Source: Tillandsia leiboldiana
Taxonomy: Eukaryota; Streptophyta; Magnoliopsida; Poales; Bromeliaceae
DNA length: 64,000 bases
Assembly (NCBI GenBank): GCA_029204045.2
Contig: CM055076.1
Coordinates: forward strand, 17,595,902 to 17,659,901
Direction of reading: 5' to 3'
Below the pieces are notes generated by a model. It did not search any database. It was not told where the DNA came from and saw only the letters and a list, made by a program, of their open reading frames with translations. Each line of letters opens with the position of its first letter. The stretch's first letter is position 1. A program made the position numbers and the translations under genes. This document shows positions 11,438-22,847 of this stretch, in pieces.

Positions 11438-12486
11438 TCCTCCCCCACTAAAAGAAAGTTTCGTCCTCGAAACTAACACAACTCAAACAGGGAGTCTCCA
11501 AGCCAAAGGTAGGTATCCATCAACACCGTCTCCAGCTCCCAAGTCGCTACTCACTCCCCGTGATTACTCCTCAACAAAACAATAATCAGAACGGCATGGC
11601 CTGGTTGCGCAATTCTCTTATCACACGAGCCAGAATTCGCAACGGCGTCCCTCGTACTCCCACACCCACAAATCTCAACTGGAGCGAGTCAATCATGGGC
11701 GAGGGGTCCAAAAGCAAAACACCTCTGAGCTGAGACGTGGAAAACCCCAGGAACTCCAAAAAAAACTGGGGACAAGGAAGAACCGCCAACCCTACTCGTC
11801 TAAACAACACGAATTACGCCAACACAACCAACAAGAAAGGTAAGGGCCCCACCAGCAGGAAAGTCATCAACCCCCAACTCTCCAATTAGAAAACAGCTGA
11901 AATTAACGTAAAGTTCAAAAATTTCGAAAGACCAGTGCCCTCGCCCCAATCAAACAAGAACAGGTTCGGGCACCGTCTCCATTTCTGGAGTAGCCTTTCG
12001 AAGCTTTCATCCTGTTCGTAAATTTCAGCGCAAGGACGAGAAAAAGGGAGAGAAGTGTTGATGCCGTTCCTGCCATGGCTACAAAAACGGAAGCTACGAT
12101 CTATCCGTGCCCCTACAAACACAACCCTATCCGTGACCCCTAGAGACACAACCTCTAGTCCTAGGCGTCACCTACGCTCAACAGGTAGCACCTAACCCAA
12201 AACCGCTGAAGCCACTGCTGCAGAAAGGATGCCACGGTGACCTGAGAAAATGATCTCCTGCTGTCCAACTCGCGGGAAGGTCACGGTTCTCAATCCACAA
12301 TCAATCGTTGCACGATACCGCACCAACTGGTCCATCCCGTGTGCTCAATCTGAGTCGTGGAGCTGTAACCCAACCGTCACCTTTGCCGGTAAAATTCCAA
12401 GTCTCAACAGCACTAGACATAATCCATAAGGCTTCCCCAAGTGCACAATACCAACAGGAACCTGTACCTCTAGTGCACGTGGTAAC
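11438..12486 (-). mobile_element. Gypsy C internal region, 3' part
   Basis: Starts with the PPT (minus strand CTTTTAGTGGGGGAGGA, 11438-11454) and the conserved hairpin GTTTCGAGGACGAAAC (11458-11473). About 11580-11810 matches, in reverse, the end of the gypsy relics at 49860-50060 and 54700-54870, including the region of the pol C-terminus (text around GCATGGCCTGGTTGCGCAAT). No intact pol domain remains. The sequence is interrupted at 12486 by the Sirevirus and resumes at 36704. Confidence 0.7.
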
Positions 12487-12711
12487 TGTTACGGAATTTG
12501 AGTTGGCGTAGTTTCGTGAAAGTCTCAAGTCTTGAAGATTGAAGGTGAAGAAAGTTGGATCATTTAACTCAATCTCAAGAAAGAAGAATTCAAAAGGATC
12601 AGGTATGTTTAACTAAAGAATTTGTGTGATCCGAATACTTCTTGTAGTGTAGAAACACTTGGAAGAATCTTTCATTGCATAAAAATCAAAAACTGGACTT
12701 GGGACATGTTC

Positions 12712-13004
12712 AGGATCCGGATCAGGTTGTTCGATCCGGATCCCGAAGGTGGTTCGTTCATATATCGTTGCAATCCGGATCGTAGTCTCTTGATCCGGAT
12801 CCCGAACGTTGAGTTTACCATCTACCTTGAACGATCCGGATCCTGCTTCGCAATCCGGATCCCGAACGTTGATGTTTGGTAAACTGTATGAACGATCCGG
12901 ATCGTAGTCACATGATCCGGATCCCGAACCTTCGTTTTTCTGGAATTGGCTGATTCGTTACGACGATCCGGATCTCAGTTATCACGATCCGGATCGCCGT
13001 CCGT
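12712..13004. repeat. GATCCGGATC palindrome array upstream of LTR TATA
   Basis: Ten copies of GATCCGGATC or AATCCGGATC in about 290 bases, often followed by CCGAACGTT or GTAG, in alternating arrangement. It ends about 57 bases before the TATA box, in the U3 enhancer position. The same array is in each LTR of both copies and, shorter, upstream of ORF3. Confidence 0.95.
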
Positions 13005-13060
13005 AAAAATCCAGAAATGGCAGGTTTTTGATTCTTATCTCCTTCCTAGGGTTTCTAACC

Positions 13061-13068
13061 TATAAATA
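13061..13068 (+). promoter_or_regulatory. Sirevirus LTR TATA box
   Basis: CTATAAATAGACCC, a canonical plant TATA box, kept in the LTRs of copies A and B and in the relic at 469-1368. Transcription would start near 13090, which places all the hairpins described below in the RNA leader. Confidence 0.85.
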
Positions 13069-13101
13069 GACCCTATGTCTTTCTTTCTAGGGTCAATCCA
13101 C

Positions 13102-13299
13102 ATAGCCGTCATTTTCATATATCATTTTATACGGCTATAGATCCACATATAGAGAAGAAAGGAAATCATTAGAGAATACTCTATGTTTCTTCATCTATAT
13201 TGATTAGTTTGATTCAAGGTTTTCATACTCACATCTTGAGTTGAATCAAACTAATGAATACTTAGATGGTATTTCCGATCTATCTTTGATCTAAGTATT
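13102..13299 (+). promoter_or_regulatory. Leader hairpins H0, H1, H2
   Basis: H0 pairs 13102-13109 with 13131-13138 (ATAGCCGT/ACGGCTAT). H1 pairs 13203-13217 with 13241-13255 (15 bp, perfect). H2 pairs 13257-13267 with 13289-13299 (11 bp, perfect). In the old relic, H1 is kept with different bases in both arms (1026-1037 with 1068-1079), and H2 is kept with one G-U pair in RNA sense (977-988 with 1014-1025). Confidence 0.8.
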
Positions 13300-13343
13300 C
13301 GGCGGATCATCACCACCCAAAAACAACGATTTACCCCAAAATC

Positions 13344-13525
13344 GGCGCGTGGATTCGCGTGTCCTTGTGGATTCAAGGTTCAATCGCTCTCGTGGATTCG
13401 GAGCGAGGCACATTCGTGGATTCGAAGGGTGCTATTGGGTGAAGACCGTGGATTCGGTCGGACGTCGTGGATTCGACGTTGGACGCCGTGGATTCGGCGT
13501 TGGGCGCAGATCGTGGATTCGAGAA
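13344..13525 (+). promoter_or_regulatory. Array of eight small hairpins with loop TGGATT
   Basis: The hexamer TGGATT occurs eight times, each time flanked by complementary bases that differ from copy to copy: CGCG/CGCG, CCTTG/CAAGG, a bulged CGCTC..CG/CGGAGCG, TTCG/CGAA inside GCAC/GTGC, GACCG/CGGTC, ACGTCG/CGACGT, ACGCCG/CGGCGT and TCG/CGA. Loop constant and stems varied is the signature of RNA structure. The relic LTR (about 768-925, minus) keeps the array. Role unknown; a Gag-binding, packaging or dimerisation site is an inference. Confidence 0.75.
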
Positions 13526-13823
13526 GCGTCGGAGCGAGCGGAGAAGATCCTCTAGGAGCGTATGGAAAAGGTTGAGTCGTAAGTGTGTACGGTAAATCAC
13601 CTTGTACGTGTTTTAATTCTAGTGGATTTCTGCCGTGTTATCGGTCCCGTGGTTTTTTACTCCGGTGATGGAGTTTTCCACGTAAAAATCTTGCGTGTTA
13701 TTTTATTTTCCGCATTGGGTTTTAACGCAACGATTTTTGGAGTGTTTATACGTTTACACCTATTCACCCCCCTCTAGGTGTTTCTTCCCCTATTTAGATC
13801 CGTATTATATACGACCCAACAAG

Positions 13824-13835
13824 TGGTATCAGAGC
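13824..13835 (+). promoter_or_regulatory. Sirevirus A primer-binding site (tRNA-Met)
   Basis: TGGTATCAGAGC, two bases after the 5' LTR, complementary to initiator tRNA-Met. Confidence 0.9.
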
Positions 13836-13854
13836 GGGAATAGGGTTGTGAACA

Positions 13855-16800
13855 ATGGTTGAAGGTGGAAACATCAATCGACCCCCTTTCTTTGATGGAA
13901 CGAATTATGCGTACTGGAAAGTACGGATGAAAGCTTTTTTATCTTCCATCGACGAAAGGGTGTGGCATTCAATTGAATCAGGATGGACTAATCCAACTGA
14001 ACTTATCTCTGATGTTCACACCTTAAAACCTAGGTCGAAATGGACCAAGGAAGAGTTTGAGTTATCTTCTTACAATGGCAAGGGAATTAATGCTATTTTT
14101 AATGCCTTATCTCAAACTGAATTCTCTCGCGTCTCGGCATGTGAGACTGCGAAAGAAATCTGGGATGTTCTCCAGGTTACACATGAGGGAACTAACCTCG
14201 TGAAGATTCAGAAACTGCAGATGCTTACGAGCAAGTTTGACTCTATCTTGATGGCAGAAAATGAATCTTTCACGGACTACTATACACGATTGCAAGACAT
14301 CGTAAACTCATGTGCTAATCTGGGAGAGAAGATTCCAGAATTTAAGATTGTAAGAAAAATCTTAAGAACTCTTCCTGAACGATTTCGCCCAAAGGTTACT
14401 GCCATTGAAACTATTAAACACCCGGACGAAATACGTGTAGAAGAATTAGTTGGTTCATTACAAACTTATGAAATGACTTTTAATACTAACAATTCTTCTG
14501 GAAAAGCATCCACTTCTAAGTCTTCAGGTTATGCGTTGAAAACAACTAAGGAAGAAGACGCGGATACATCCTCCTCGGACGATGACGAGAACCTTCTATG
14601 GAGGAATTTGAGAAGCAGCTCGCTCTCTTGACAAGGAATTTTCGCCGCAACTTTCGAAGGGGTAATTCAAGCAAATCTCCATCCTTCGGAAAGTGGAACA
14701 AAGGCAAGGGTACTCCAAGTCACAAGTCAAGAAAGCAGGAGAACTTCTCAAAGGATAAGAAAAGTTCAGAAGGACAACTGCAATGCTTCAAATGTCGAGG
14801 CTACGGCCACATTGCAACGGAGTGTCCTAACAAGTATCCGGCAAAGAAGAAGGCGATGCAAGTCGTCACTTGGGATGACAACTCAACGTCAAATGAGTCG
14901 TCTTCAAGTGATGAAGAAAAGAGCTCCACCGCATTCCACGCGTCCACATCTTCACCATTCATGTGCTTTATGGCAAATACATCTGAGTCGTTGTCCAACT
15001 CCACTGTTGAAAAGAACGCAACGGACAACGAATCGGATGATTCGGAAGGTGAAGATTTTGCTCTAGCCTACCACAGACTTTTGAGGGATTCAAAGAAAGT
15101 GGCTAAGCAAAACAAGAGTTTGAGAGGGAGATTGCATGATCTCGAAGAAGATGTAAAAAGGGCAACTTCTCTCTCAAACGCTCTTGAAGTGGAAAGGGAA
15201 AATCTGGTAAAAGTTAATGTTTCCCTTCAAGAGTCCAATGAGCTCTTTGAGAAGGAACATACAAAACTGGTGGATAACGCGAATCACTTTTCAAAGCTCT
15301 ACAACGAGGCTCGACAGGATAACCTGGAAATGACAAAGACCATTTTCCAACTCAAGAATGACTTACAGCGATTCTCTTCAGGAAGGAGTAAGTTGGATAG
15401 ACTTCTTGGTCTTGGTCAATCAAATAGGTTCGGCCTCGGATACACTCAAACTGGAAACAGTCCAAGTTCGAGTGAGACAGTTTTTGTGCCTCAGTCGGTA
15501 TCTCCTCCTCCGACACCGGAATTCAAGACAAACAACGACAACAAACCTACTTCATCCTCTTTGGGATCGTCAAGATCTAAGGTATGCTTTCGTTGTGGTG
15601 TTTCAGGGCACATAAGAAGATATTGCAAGACGGGAGTCGAACGCTCATCTCAAAGACCTCTTGCAACAACTACCAAAACGGCTCCTCCCCGAAAATCAAA
15701 GCAAAACTTTTCAAATGAAAAGAGAATTGGTAGTTCATCGCGCAAGACGATTACATCAAGGAACAACAATCGCGATAACAAGACGCCTTCACCTAGGCAT
15801 ATAACTTCACGACCATTACCGACGCACTTCAAAAGGGTTTGGGTGCGCAAAGGTGAAATTTTCCCTTGTCTTGTTTCCAATGTTTCCTTGCATGCATATG
15901 ATAGTTCGTCTTGGTATCTGGATAGCAGGTGTTCCCGTCACATGACCGGTGACAAAAATAGTTTTCAAAATCTTGAGAAAATCTCCGGAGGACACGTTGT
16001 TTTCGGAGACGGTCGATCTTCCAAAATTGTTGGAAAAGGGACGGTAGCTATTCCAGATGGCCCGATTTTGAAAAAACGTCCTTATTTGTTGATGGCCTTA
16101 AGACTAACCTCATAAGCATAAGTCAACTTTGCGACAATGGTTTTTCAGTTAACTTTTCTTCTGTTGAATGTGTTGTAACTGATAAGGACCAAGTCTTCTT
16201 TTTAAAAGGGGTTAGATCTGAAAACAATTGTTATGTTGTTCCTAATAAATTTTCTGAAAATTGTAACTTAGCCGCTTTGAATAATGAATCAATTTGGCAT
16301 GAAAGGCTAGGTCACATAAATTTTAAGGAACTTGCTAAGATTTCAAATAAGGATGTGGTCAAGGGGATTCCAAAACTTTATTTAAACAAAACATTGTGTG
16401 TGGTGGGCTGTCAAAAGGGAAAACAGTCTAGGACTGCACACAAGAACTTGAACCACGTTGGTACAAAAACGGCCCTTGGAACTTTTGCACATGGATTTAA
16501 TGGGGCCAACTCGTCAACCATCTTTGGGAGGTAAATGGTATATTTTCTTATTGGTTGATGACTTCTCTCGGTTTTCTTGGGTAGCATTTTTGAGAGAAAA
16601 AGCTGATACGTTTGACTCTTTTCATGAGATTTGCCATCGTATTATGATTGAAAAGAATGAAAAGATCATTCGTGTTAGAAGTGATAGGGGTGGAGAATTC
16701 ATAAATTCAAAATTCATTGACTTTTGTACTTCAAATGGCATTAAACATGAATTCTCGGCACCCTATACACCTCAGCAAAATGGTGTTGTTGAGCGCAAAA

Positions 16801-18984
16801 ACAGGGTTGTTCAAGAGATGGCGCGTGTGATGCTTCATAGCCGGAAATTACCGCTACATTTTTGGGCTGAAGCTGTGAACACCGCTGTCTATGTCATTAA
16901 CAGAGTGTATTTGCGCCCAGGAACCTTGAATACACCATATGAGCTGTGGTTTAGTAGAAAACCGGATATCAAGTACTTTCGTATCTTCGGGAGTCGATGT
17001 TACATTTTACGTGACCCGTGAAAATCTTGGAAAGTTCGACTCTCGAAGTGATGAAGGGATCTTTTTGGGTTATTCTACGAATAGCAGAGCATATCGAGTA
17101 TTTAACATTGAATCTAAGACGATCGTAGAATCTATAAATGTTAAAGTAGATGAAGCTTCTCATTTTGAATCTGAAAAAATCTACCCTCGATATCTCTCTA
17201 GATGATGATTCTCCTGCTAGTGCATCTTCTCATAATAATACTTCCAATATTAATGATGCATCTAATGGTTCTTCTAGTTTATCTGATGTGCAGGAATCAT
17301 CTCGTGTACCTCCGAGTACTCCGTTTCAACAAACGCTACGAATCTCCAAGGATCATCCGGAATCGAACATCATTGGAGATCCACAAGAAGGAGTTAGAAC
17401 TCGAAGGCAGTTGGTTTGCGGGATTTGCTTGCTACGTATCCTTAATCGAACCAAAGACAATAGATGAAGCTCTTCAGGATGACTACTGGATTAAAGCTAT
17501 GCAGGAAGAGCTCCATCAATTTGAGCGAAACAAAGTCTGGGAATTAACGAAGCCTCCAAAGCAACATAATGTGATAGGTACCAAATGGATCTTCAAGAAC
17601 AAGAAAGATGAAGATGGTACTATCATCAGGAACAAGGCACGACTAGTTGCTCAAGGCTACTCTCAAGTAGAAGGTATAGACTTTGACGAAACTTTCGCCC
17701 CTGTAGCTAGACTCGAGTCCATTCGTATATTGTTTGCTATTGCTTGTCATTTTAAAATCAAATTATTTCAAATGGACGTCAAGAGCGCATTTCTAAATGG
17801 GTTTTTAAATGAGGAAGTTTATGTAGCTCAACCGAAAGGTGTTGTAGATCATAAACAACCTAACCATGTTTTTCGTTTGAAAAAGGCTCTTTACGGTCTG
17901 AAACACAGCACCGCGAGCATGGTACGAAAGGTTAACAAAGCACCTTTTGGAGAAGGGCTATACTCGAGGGGGAGCTGACAGGACTCTCTTTGTGAAGCAT
18001 TATCAAAATAATTTCATTGTAGCACAAATCTATGTCGAATGACATTGTATTTGGTGCAACAAAAGATAATGATGCTTCTAAATTCGCGGAGACCATGGAA
18101 AGCGAATCTTGAGATGTCCATGATGGGCGAATTGTCTTATTTTCTTGGATTGCAAATTAAACAAAAATGATGAAGAGTATTCACTTGAGTCAATCCAAGT
18201 ATGCACTGGAGTTGGTCAAAAAGTTTGATCTAGAAAATTGTAAAGATTTTCCAACTCCAATGGGAACTAGCCACAAGGGACTTGGAAGTGAATCACATAG
18301 TGAGAATGTAGACGAGAAACTGTATATGAAGTATGATTGGAAGTCTACTTTACCTCACGGCTAGTCGCCGCGGATATATCCTTTAGTGTTGGGATTTGCG
18401 CGAGATATCAATCAGCACCAAAGGAGGTTCACCTGAAAGCGGTGAAACGGATCATCTGGTACATCAAAGGATCAATTAATTTCGGAATTTGGTATCCTAT
18501 GGGAAACAAGTCTGGACATTGTTGGATACTCAGATGCCGATTGGGCAGGATCAGTGGATGATCGAAAAGCACGAGTGGTGCATGCTTCTATCTCGGCCAT
18601 TGCCTTGTTGCATGGCACAGTAAAAAAGCAGAATTGCATAGCACTCTCGACTGCCGAAGCGGAATACATTCAGCTGGAAGTTGCTCACTCAACTCATTTG
18701 GATGAAAAGCGTATTGAGTGACTTCCGCATTTCAGCATCTTCGGTAACAATTCTTTGTGACAACACAAGTGCTATTAACATTTCTAAAAACCCTGTGTTG
18801 CACTCTAGAACAAAACATATTGAACTTAGATATCATTTTCTTAGAGAGCTAGTTTGAATCAAATACTCTTCAACTTTCATATATTTCAACTGAAGATCAA
18901 TTAGCTGACTTTCTAACAAAACCTTTGGATCAAAAACGTTTTATTCATTTGCGAAAAGCAATTGGTATGCTTTCTTTGAAATAA
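13855..18984 (+). pseudogene. gag-pol: Sirevirus A gag-pol, broken by indels
   Basis: Start chosen at the first ATG after the primer site (MVEGGNINRPPFFDGTNYAY). Gag has the UBN2-type capsid region (about 13.9-14.5 kb), a CCHC knuckle CFKCRGYGHIATECP (about 14785) and a second, CFRCGVSGHIRRYC (about 15587), with a coiled-coil-like stretch between. Protease WYLDSRCSRHMTG (about 15912), integrase (16.3-17.0 kb), RT (17.4-18.2 kb) and RNase H (18.5-18.7 kb) follow. The first frame break is near 14595, where one T is missing relative to copy B. Many more follow after 16.0 kb, mostly in homopolymers. Where A breaks, B is usually open, and the reverse (A is open near 16795 where B has an extra A). 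This favours sequencing error over biological decay. Confidence 0.85.
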
Positions 18985-20615
18985 ACTTCTTTTTGAAACC
19001 TTTGCTTAGGATAGGTTTTGTATTTGTTTTGTTTTGTTCATTATCTATGTTTGTACATAGGACATTAATTGAGCATAGATCATAATTGACTTTAATTGCA
19101 TCTTTTCGCACATTTAGAAATTTATTATGCTTTTGCCATCATAATATTCATTGTTGCAATGATCGTTTATGTTAATTAAATCATCTTCTAAAGTGATCAA
19201 AGTCAATTTCTCTCTCAATGATCTCTTGGTATAGTCATTATCTTATTTGACTGTTTAGTCGAGTATGAAAATCGAGATCAATTTTTGGTTGAATACTTTA
19301 TATCTTAAATAATTGATAGCCAATTGAGGGGGAGTCAAAAGTATAATGTAAAATGCTCAAAAGATGTGGAAAGAGTTACATCCCAATGAGGAGTGTGAAA
19401 ACTACCACCACAATGGAGGAAAGAGCTACCACCTCGGTCGTCCGAGTATTGTGTGCAGCTACCACATGTATACCAAGCATGGGTTGTTCAAATTTTTGAT
19501 TAAGTAAAATGCATGTTGAAATTCTTGACTCTGTCAAATTTCAAGGTTGGTATAAGGTGGGATTTAAAGAAAGATGCTCAAAGAGCCACTCTCTTCAACA
19601 GATTGTCTAGAAATATTATCTACTATATTTGGGATTTCAGACATCTATTGATCTTTGTATTCATTTTCATTAACCGAAGTGATGATTTGATAAAGGCATT
19701 ACTCATAGATCAAGTTAGATGTAATTGAATGTGTTCAACTTTAAGGGATTTAAATTTTTGTAAATTTTCGTTTCATTTTTGGTATGTATTGATAGATTTG
19801 GCATAATCTAATTCTTGTTGTGTGAAACGATGCTTTTTGTTTAACGTTGATACACCTTTGTGCTTACAATCTTTTTCTGGTTTTTCTTGAATTTCTTGAA
19901 ATTTTTCTAAGAAAAAGTTGGGGGGCGATCCGGATCGGGCTAGATGATCGGATCCCGAACGTAGGAATTCTTCTGCTGGCTGACGATCCGGATTGTATCT
20001 GCCGATCCGGATCCCGAACGCAAGTTTTTACTGCGGTAGCCGATCCGGATCGCGTTATGAACTGATCCGGATTGCGGCTAGGGTTTTATAAGGAACGAAA
20101 GGGGTTTTTGATTCTCTACTCCAATCTTTTGTTCCGAAGTTCCAGAGCCTCTCTCTCTAGATTTCATCCTTCCTGGAAGCTTTCAAACTCGGTTCCTTCA
20201 ATTCCAAGTAAGTTTATTGATCAAAATCTCGGTTTTTCACGTTTTTTTCTCTTTCCCTCCTCAAACGTACGAAATTCTTGGATCAAATTTTGTTTGTGGA
20301 TGGTTTTTTGATCAAATTTCTTTTGAAATAAGAACTCTGGGTTGTTTAGTTTTGATTATATGCTAGGTTTTCTCCTGATTAACGGATTTTTAGGCTTCGA
20401 TTTCTAAAATTTCGGTTTTAGGGCATATAATAAGGATTTTCGAAATTCATGCAATTGATCTATCTTTAAAAGTCTTTTTGCAAAACTAATTTGATTCTTA
20501 GTCTCTCTACATGATTATGATTGTTTGGGTACAATTTTTCAATTTTTGAAATTAACAATTTCTCAGTGCTCTGAGTTGGTCTTCACAGGATTCTTTTCTC
20601 AAGAACCATTAGCAA
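18985..20615 (+). other. Spacer between pol and ORF3, copy A
   Basis: Non-coding in this reading. It contains an internal purine tract (TTGAGGGGGAGTC, about 19324-19336), a short GATCCGGATC-type array (about 19926-20073), a TATA-like box near 20085 and an intron-like segment before ORF3. It is an error-rich version of 31473-33109. Confidence 0.7.
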
Positions 20616-22040
20616 ATGGTGATCACTTGGATTGTTCTCCTACTTGCTGCCATGGTACATGTCAAGGATACTGCCAAGCTAAGAAGGCTAAGAAAGCAAA
20701 GAAGACTAAGGTTGATTCCGACACTGAATCAGAAACAGAGTCGATCGACTGGGATAACATCGAAATGACGGCAAGCTGCTCCCATTGTCTCCAAAGGAAA
20801 GCAACTGCTGAAGCTTCAAAACCTACTGCAGCTGAAAAAGGGAAAGCACCAATGGAACCAAGTCCAGTTGGAACAAAAGAAAAACTGGTGCAAGAAAAAG
20901 AGGCAGTGCTCAGGAATTTACCATTGAGGAACCAGTTGCTAGGAGCCTCCTCCACAAGACTTCATCAGCTCCGACAGAATCAAGGATTTTGAGAAGAGGG
21001 AATGCCATTGGCGAGAGACATGTCAATGTCAAACCAATGAAGGAACGATCTGTAGCTTTTGGGGACTTTGTTTGACCAAGTTGGTCTTGCTCAAATTTGC
21101 AACTTCCCTGAGACTACTGGGTACTGTCCACACTCAGTTCGAATTTTTTATCAGAACGCTGCAAGTCTGATTGATCACGAGGATGGACGTCGAGATTTTA
21201 CACTTTGGTTTAAAAATATAGAATCAAAGTCACACCCCAGCGGATTGGAGTTGTGCTAGATATGGCGCCAGAGCTGATGGACTCCATTACCTAAAAACTC
21301 AACGCTTCAACGACAACTCCGGAGAGTTGTAGTTAATGGAATTTGTGTTCCAAATACTCGGTCGACCGGAAATTCTGTTTTCTCTAAAGAGCTTCGACCA
21401 GAGTATAGGTACTTAAACTTCATTGTCTGCTACAACATTCTCCCAACATGAATACGAAGGTTCTTCGATGGGACAGAATGTTATACCTTTATCTTCTTGG
21501 AAACCCCCGGCCGCTTGATGGGAGCAAACTTGAATATTCCTTATCTCATTTGGTCAAGGATGGCGCGATATGTGGAACACTCTCACCCTCAGAGAGACTA
21601 CCCTATCCAATGATTATCATGCGCATCCTTAGAAAGTTTAAAGTCGATACAAGCGCGAGCTCATACATGTACAGTTTGGGCACCATTAATGAGACGACAA
21701 TTGTGAAGTCTCTCTCGACGAAGCCAGATGAACCTTTTATACCTCTCACCGGCAACTGAGAACAAGACAACAAGCAAACAAAACTTCTGCCACCCGGCAG
21801 AAGCTCCTCCACTCAACCAGCACCTCCAGCACAAGAGCACCAAATCAAATTGATGATGATGCTTTGGTACCTCAATCTATAAGAACAGCAAAGGCTCTCC
21901 AACGAGCAAGAACGTCTATCATGAACTGATTGAGGTAAAGGAGAAATAAAGAAGGTAAATAAAAATCAATCAGCAATGAACAAGCGGATAAGAAGATTTT
22001 CCAAATCCTCGGCTGTATCAGTTCAGACGAGTCTGAATGA
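20616..22040 (+). pseudogene. Sirevirus A ORF3 (env-like position), broken
   Basis: Same protein as 33110-34546 but shifted by many one-base indels (for example near 20765, 21060 and 21480). Recognisable segments include the Lys/Ala-rich N-terminal stretch, CNFPETTGYCPHSVRIFYQN and the acidic C-terminus. I treat it as an error-rich copy of the intact ORF and not as an independent pseudogene. Confidence 0.75.
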
Positions 22041-22847
22041 TCCGTATCCTTCTAACTTTTGTTTATTATTGCATATGTTAAATCCTACTGTTGTGCAGGT
22101 TTTTAAGTTTTAATTTGAGTCTCTTAGTCCTCGAACTTAAACTATTAACCATTCTCTCCTTCTGTAATTTTGGCTTTATTTGTGACAAAAAGGGGGAGAG
22201 AGAGTTTAGAACAATGATTTGACTTGAAACAATGATTGTGAAAATCTTGAAATGAAGATTTTGTGAACATCAAGGTAAGTATTTCCAACTTAACTTTGGT
22301 TTTCATTTGTGTTTGAATGCATGCCTCGACTAACTATTTGCTAACTATTTGGGCATGTAATATAACTAACAAGTTGATGGGACTAACAAGTTTGTGACAC
22401 TTGGTTTTTGATTGCATAGAAGATATGTTGGTTCTTAACTCTGATCAATTACATATCTATATATATATAGTAAGTTTGTCACAAACATGTTCATGACATT
22501 TGGTTCTTACGTGCAAAGAAGATATGTTGGTGTTTTTAACTATGATCTGTTTACATATCTGAATATAAATGTCATGGTAAGTATAAATGAGTTTAACTTC
22601 ATCTCTGTTTGTGGTTTTTGAATGATATAAAATTCTTGAGGTATCTAACGATTTTTTTGTCAAGAATGATTTCTTTTTGCAGAGAGTACAGATGTCTAAG
22701 TCTAGAGTCTGTTTTAGGAGTTTAACTCATGTATTGTATTTTGGATCTCCATTGTAAATTTTGTTGTATGGTGATAGCAACAAAAATATCTTTTTGAATT
22801 TTCTTTAGTGGATCTATGTTTGTCACGAAACCGCCAAAGGGGGAGAT
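22041..22847 (+). other. ORF3 to 3' LTR, copy A
   Basis: AT-rich non-coding sequence with a purine tract AAAAAGGGGGAGAGAGAG near 22187-22204, a diverged direct repeat of about 75-95 bases (around 22395-22560), and the terminal PPT AAAGGGGGAGA (22836-22846) directly before the 3' LTR. Confidence 0.7.

Larger units (their letters stand above)
12487..13821 (+). repeat. Sirevirus A 5' LTR
   Basis: 1335 bases, TGTTACGG...CCCAACA. In order: ten GATCCGGATC-type palindromes (12712-13004), TATA box (13061-13068), hairpins (13102-13138, 13203-13255, 13257-13299), an array of small TGGATT-loop hairpins (13344-13525), and the U5 end. It is very close to the 3' LTR of copy B (35369-36703), same length and shared variants such as CATATATCG and GGATCCTGC. 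That is expected if both belong to one element. Confidence 0.95.
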
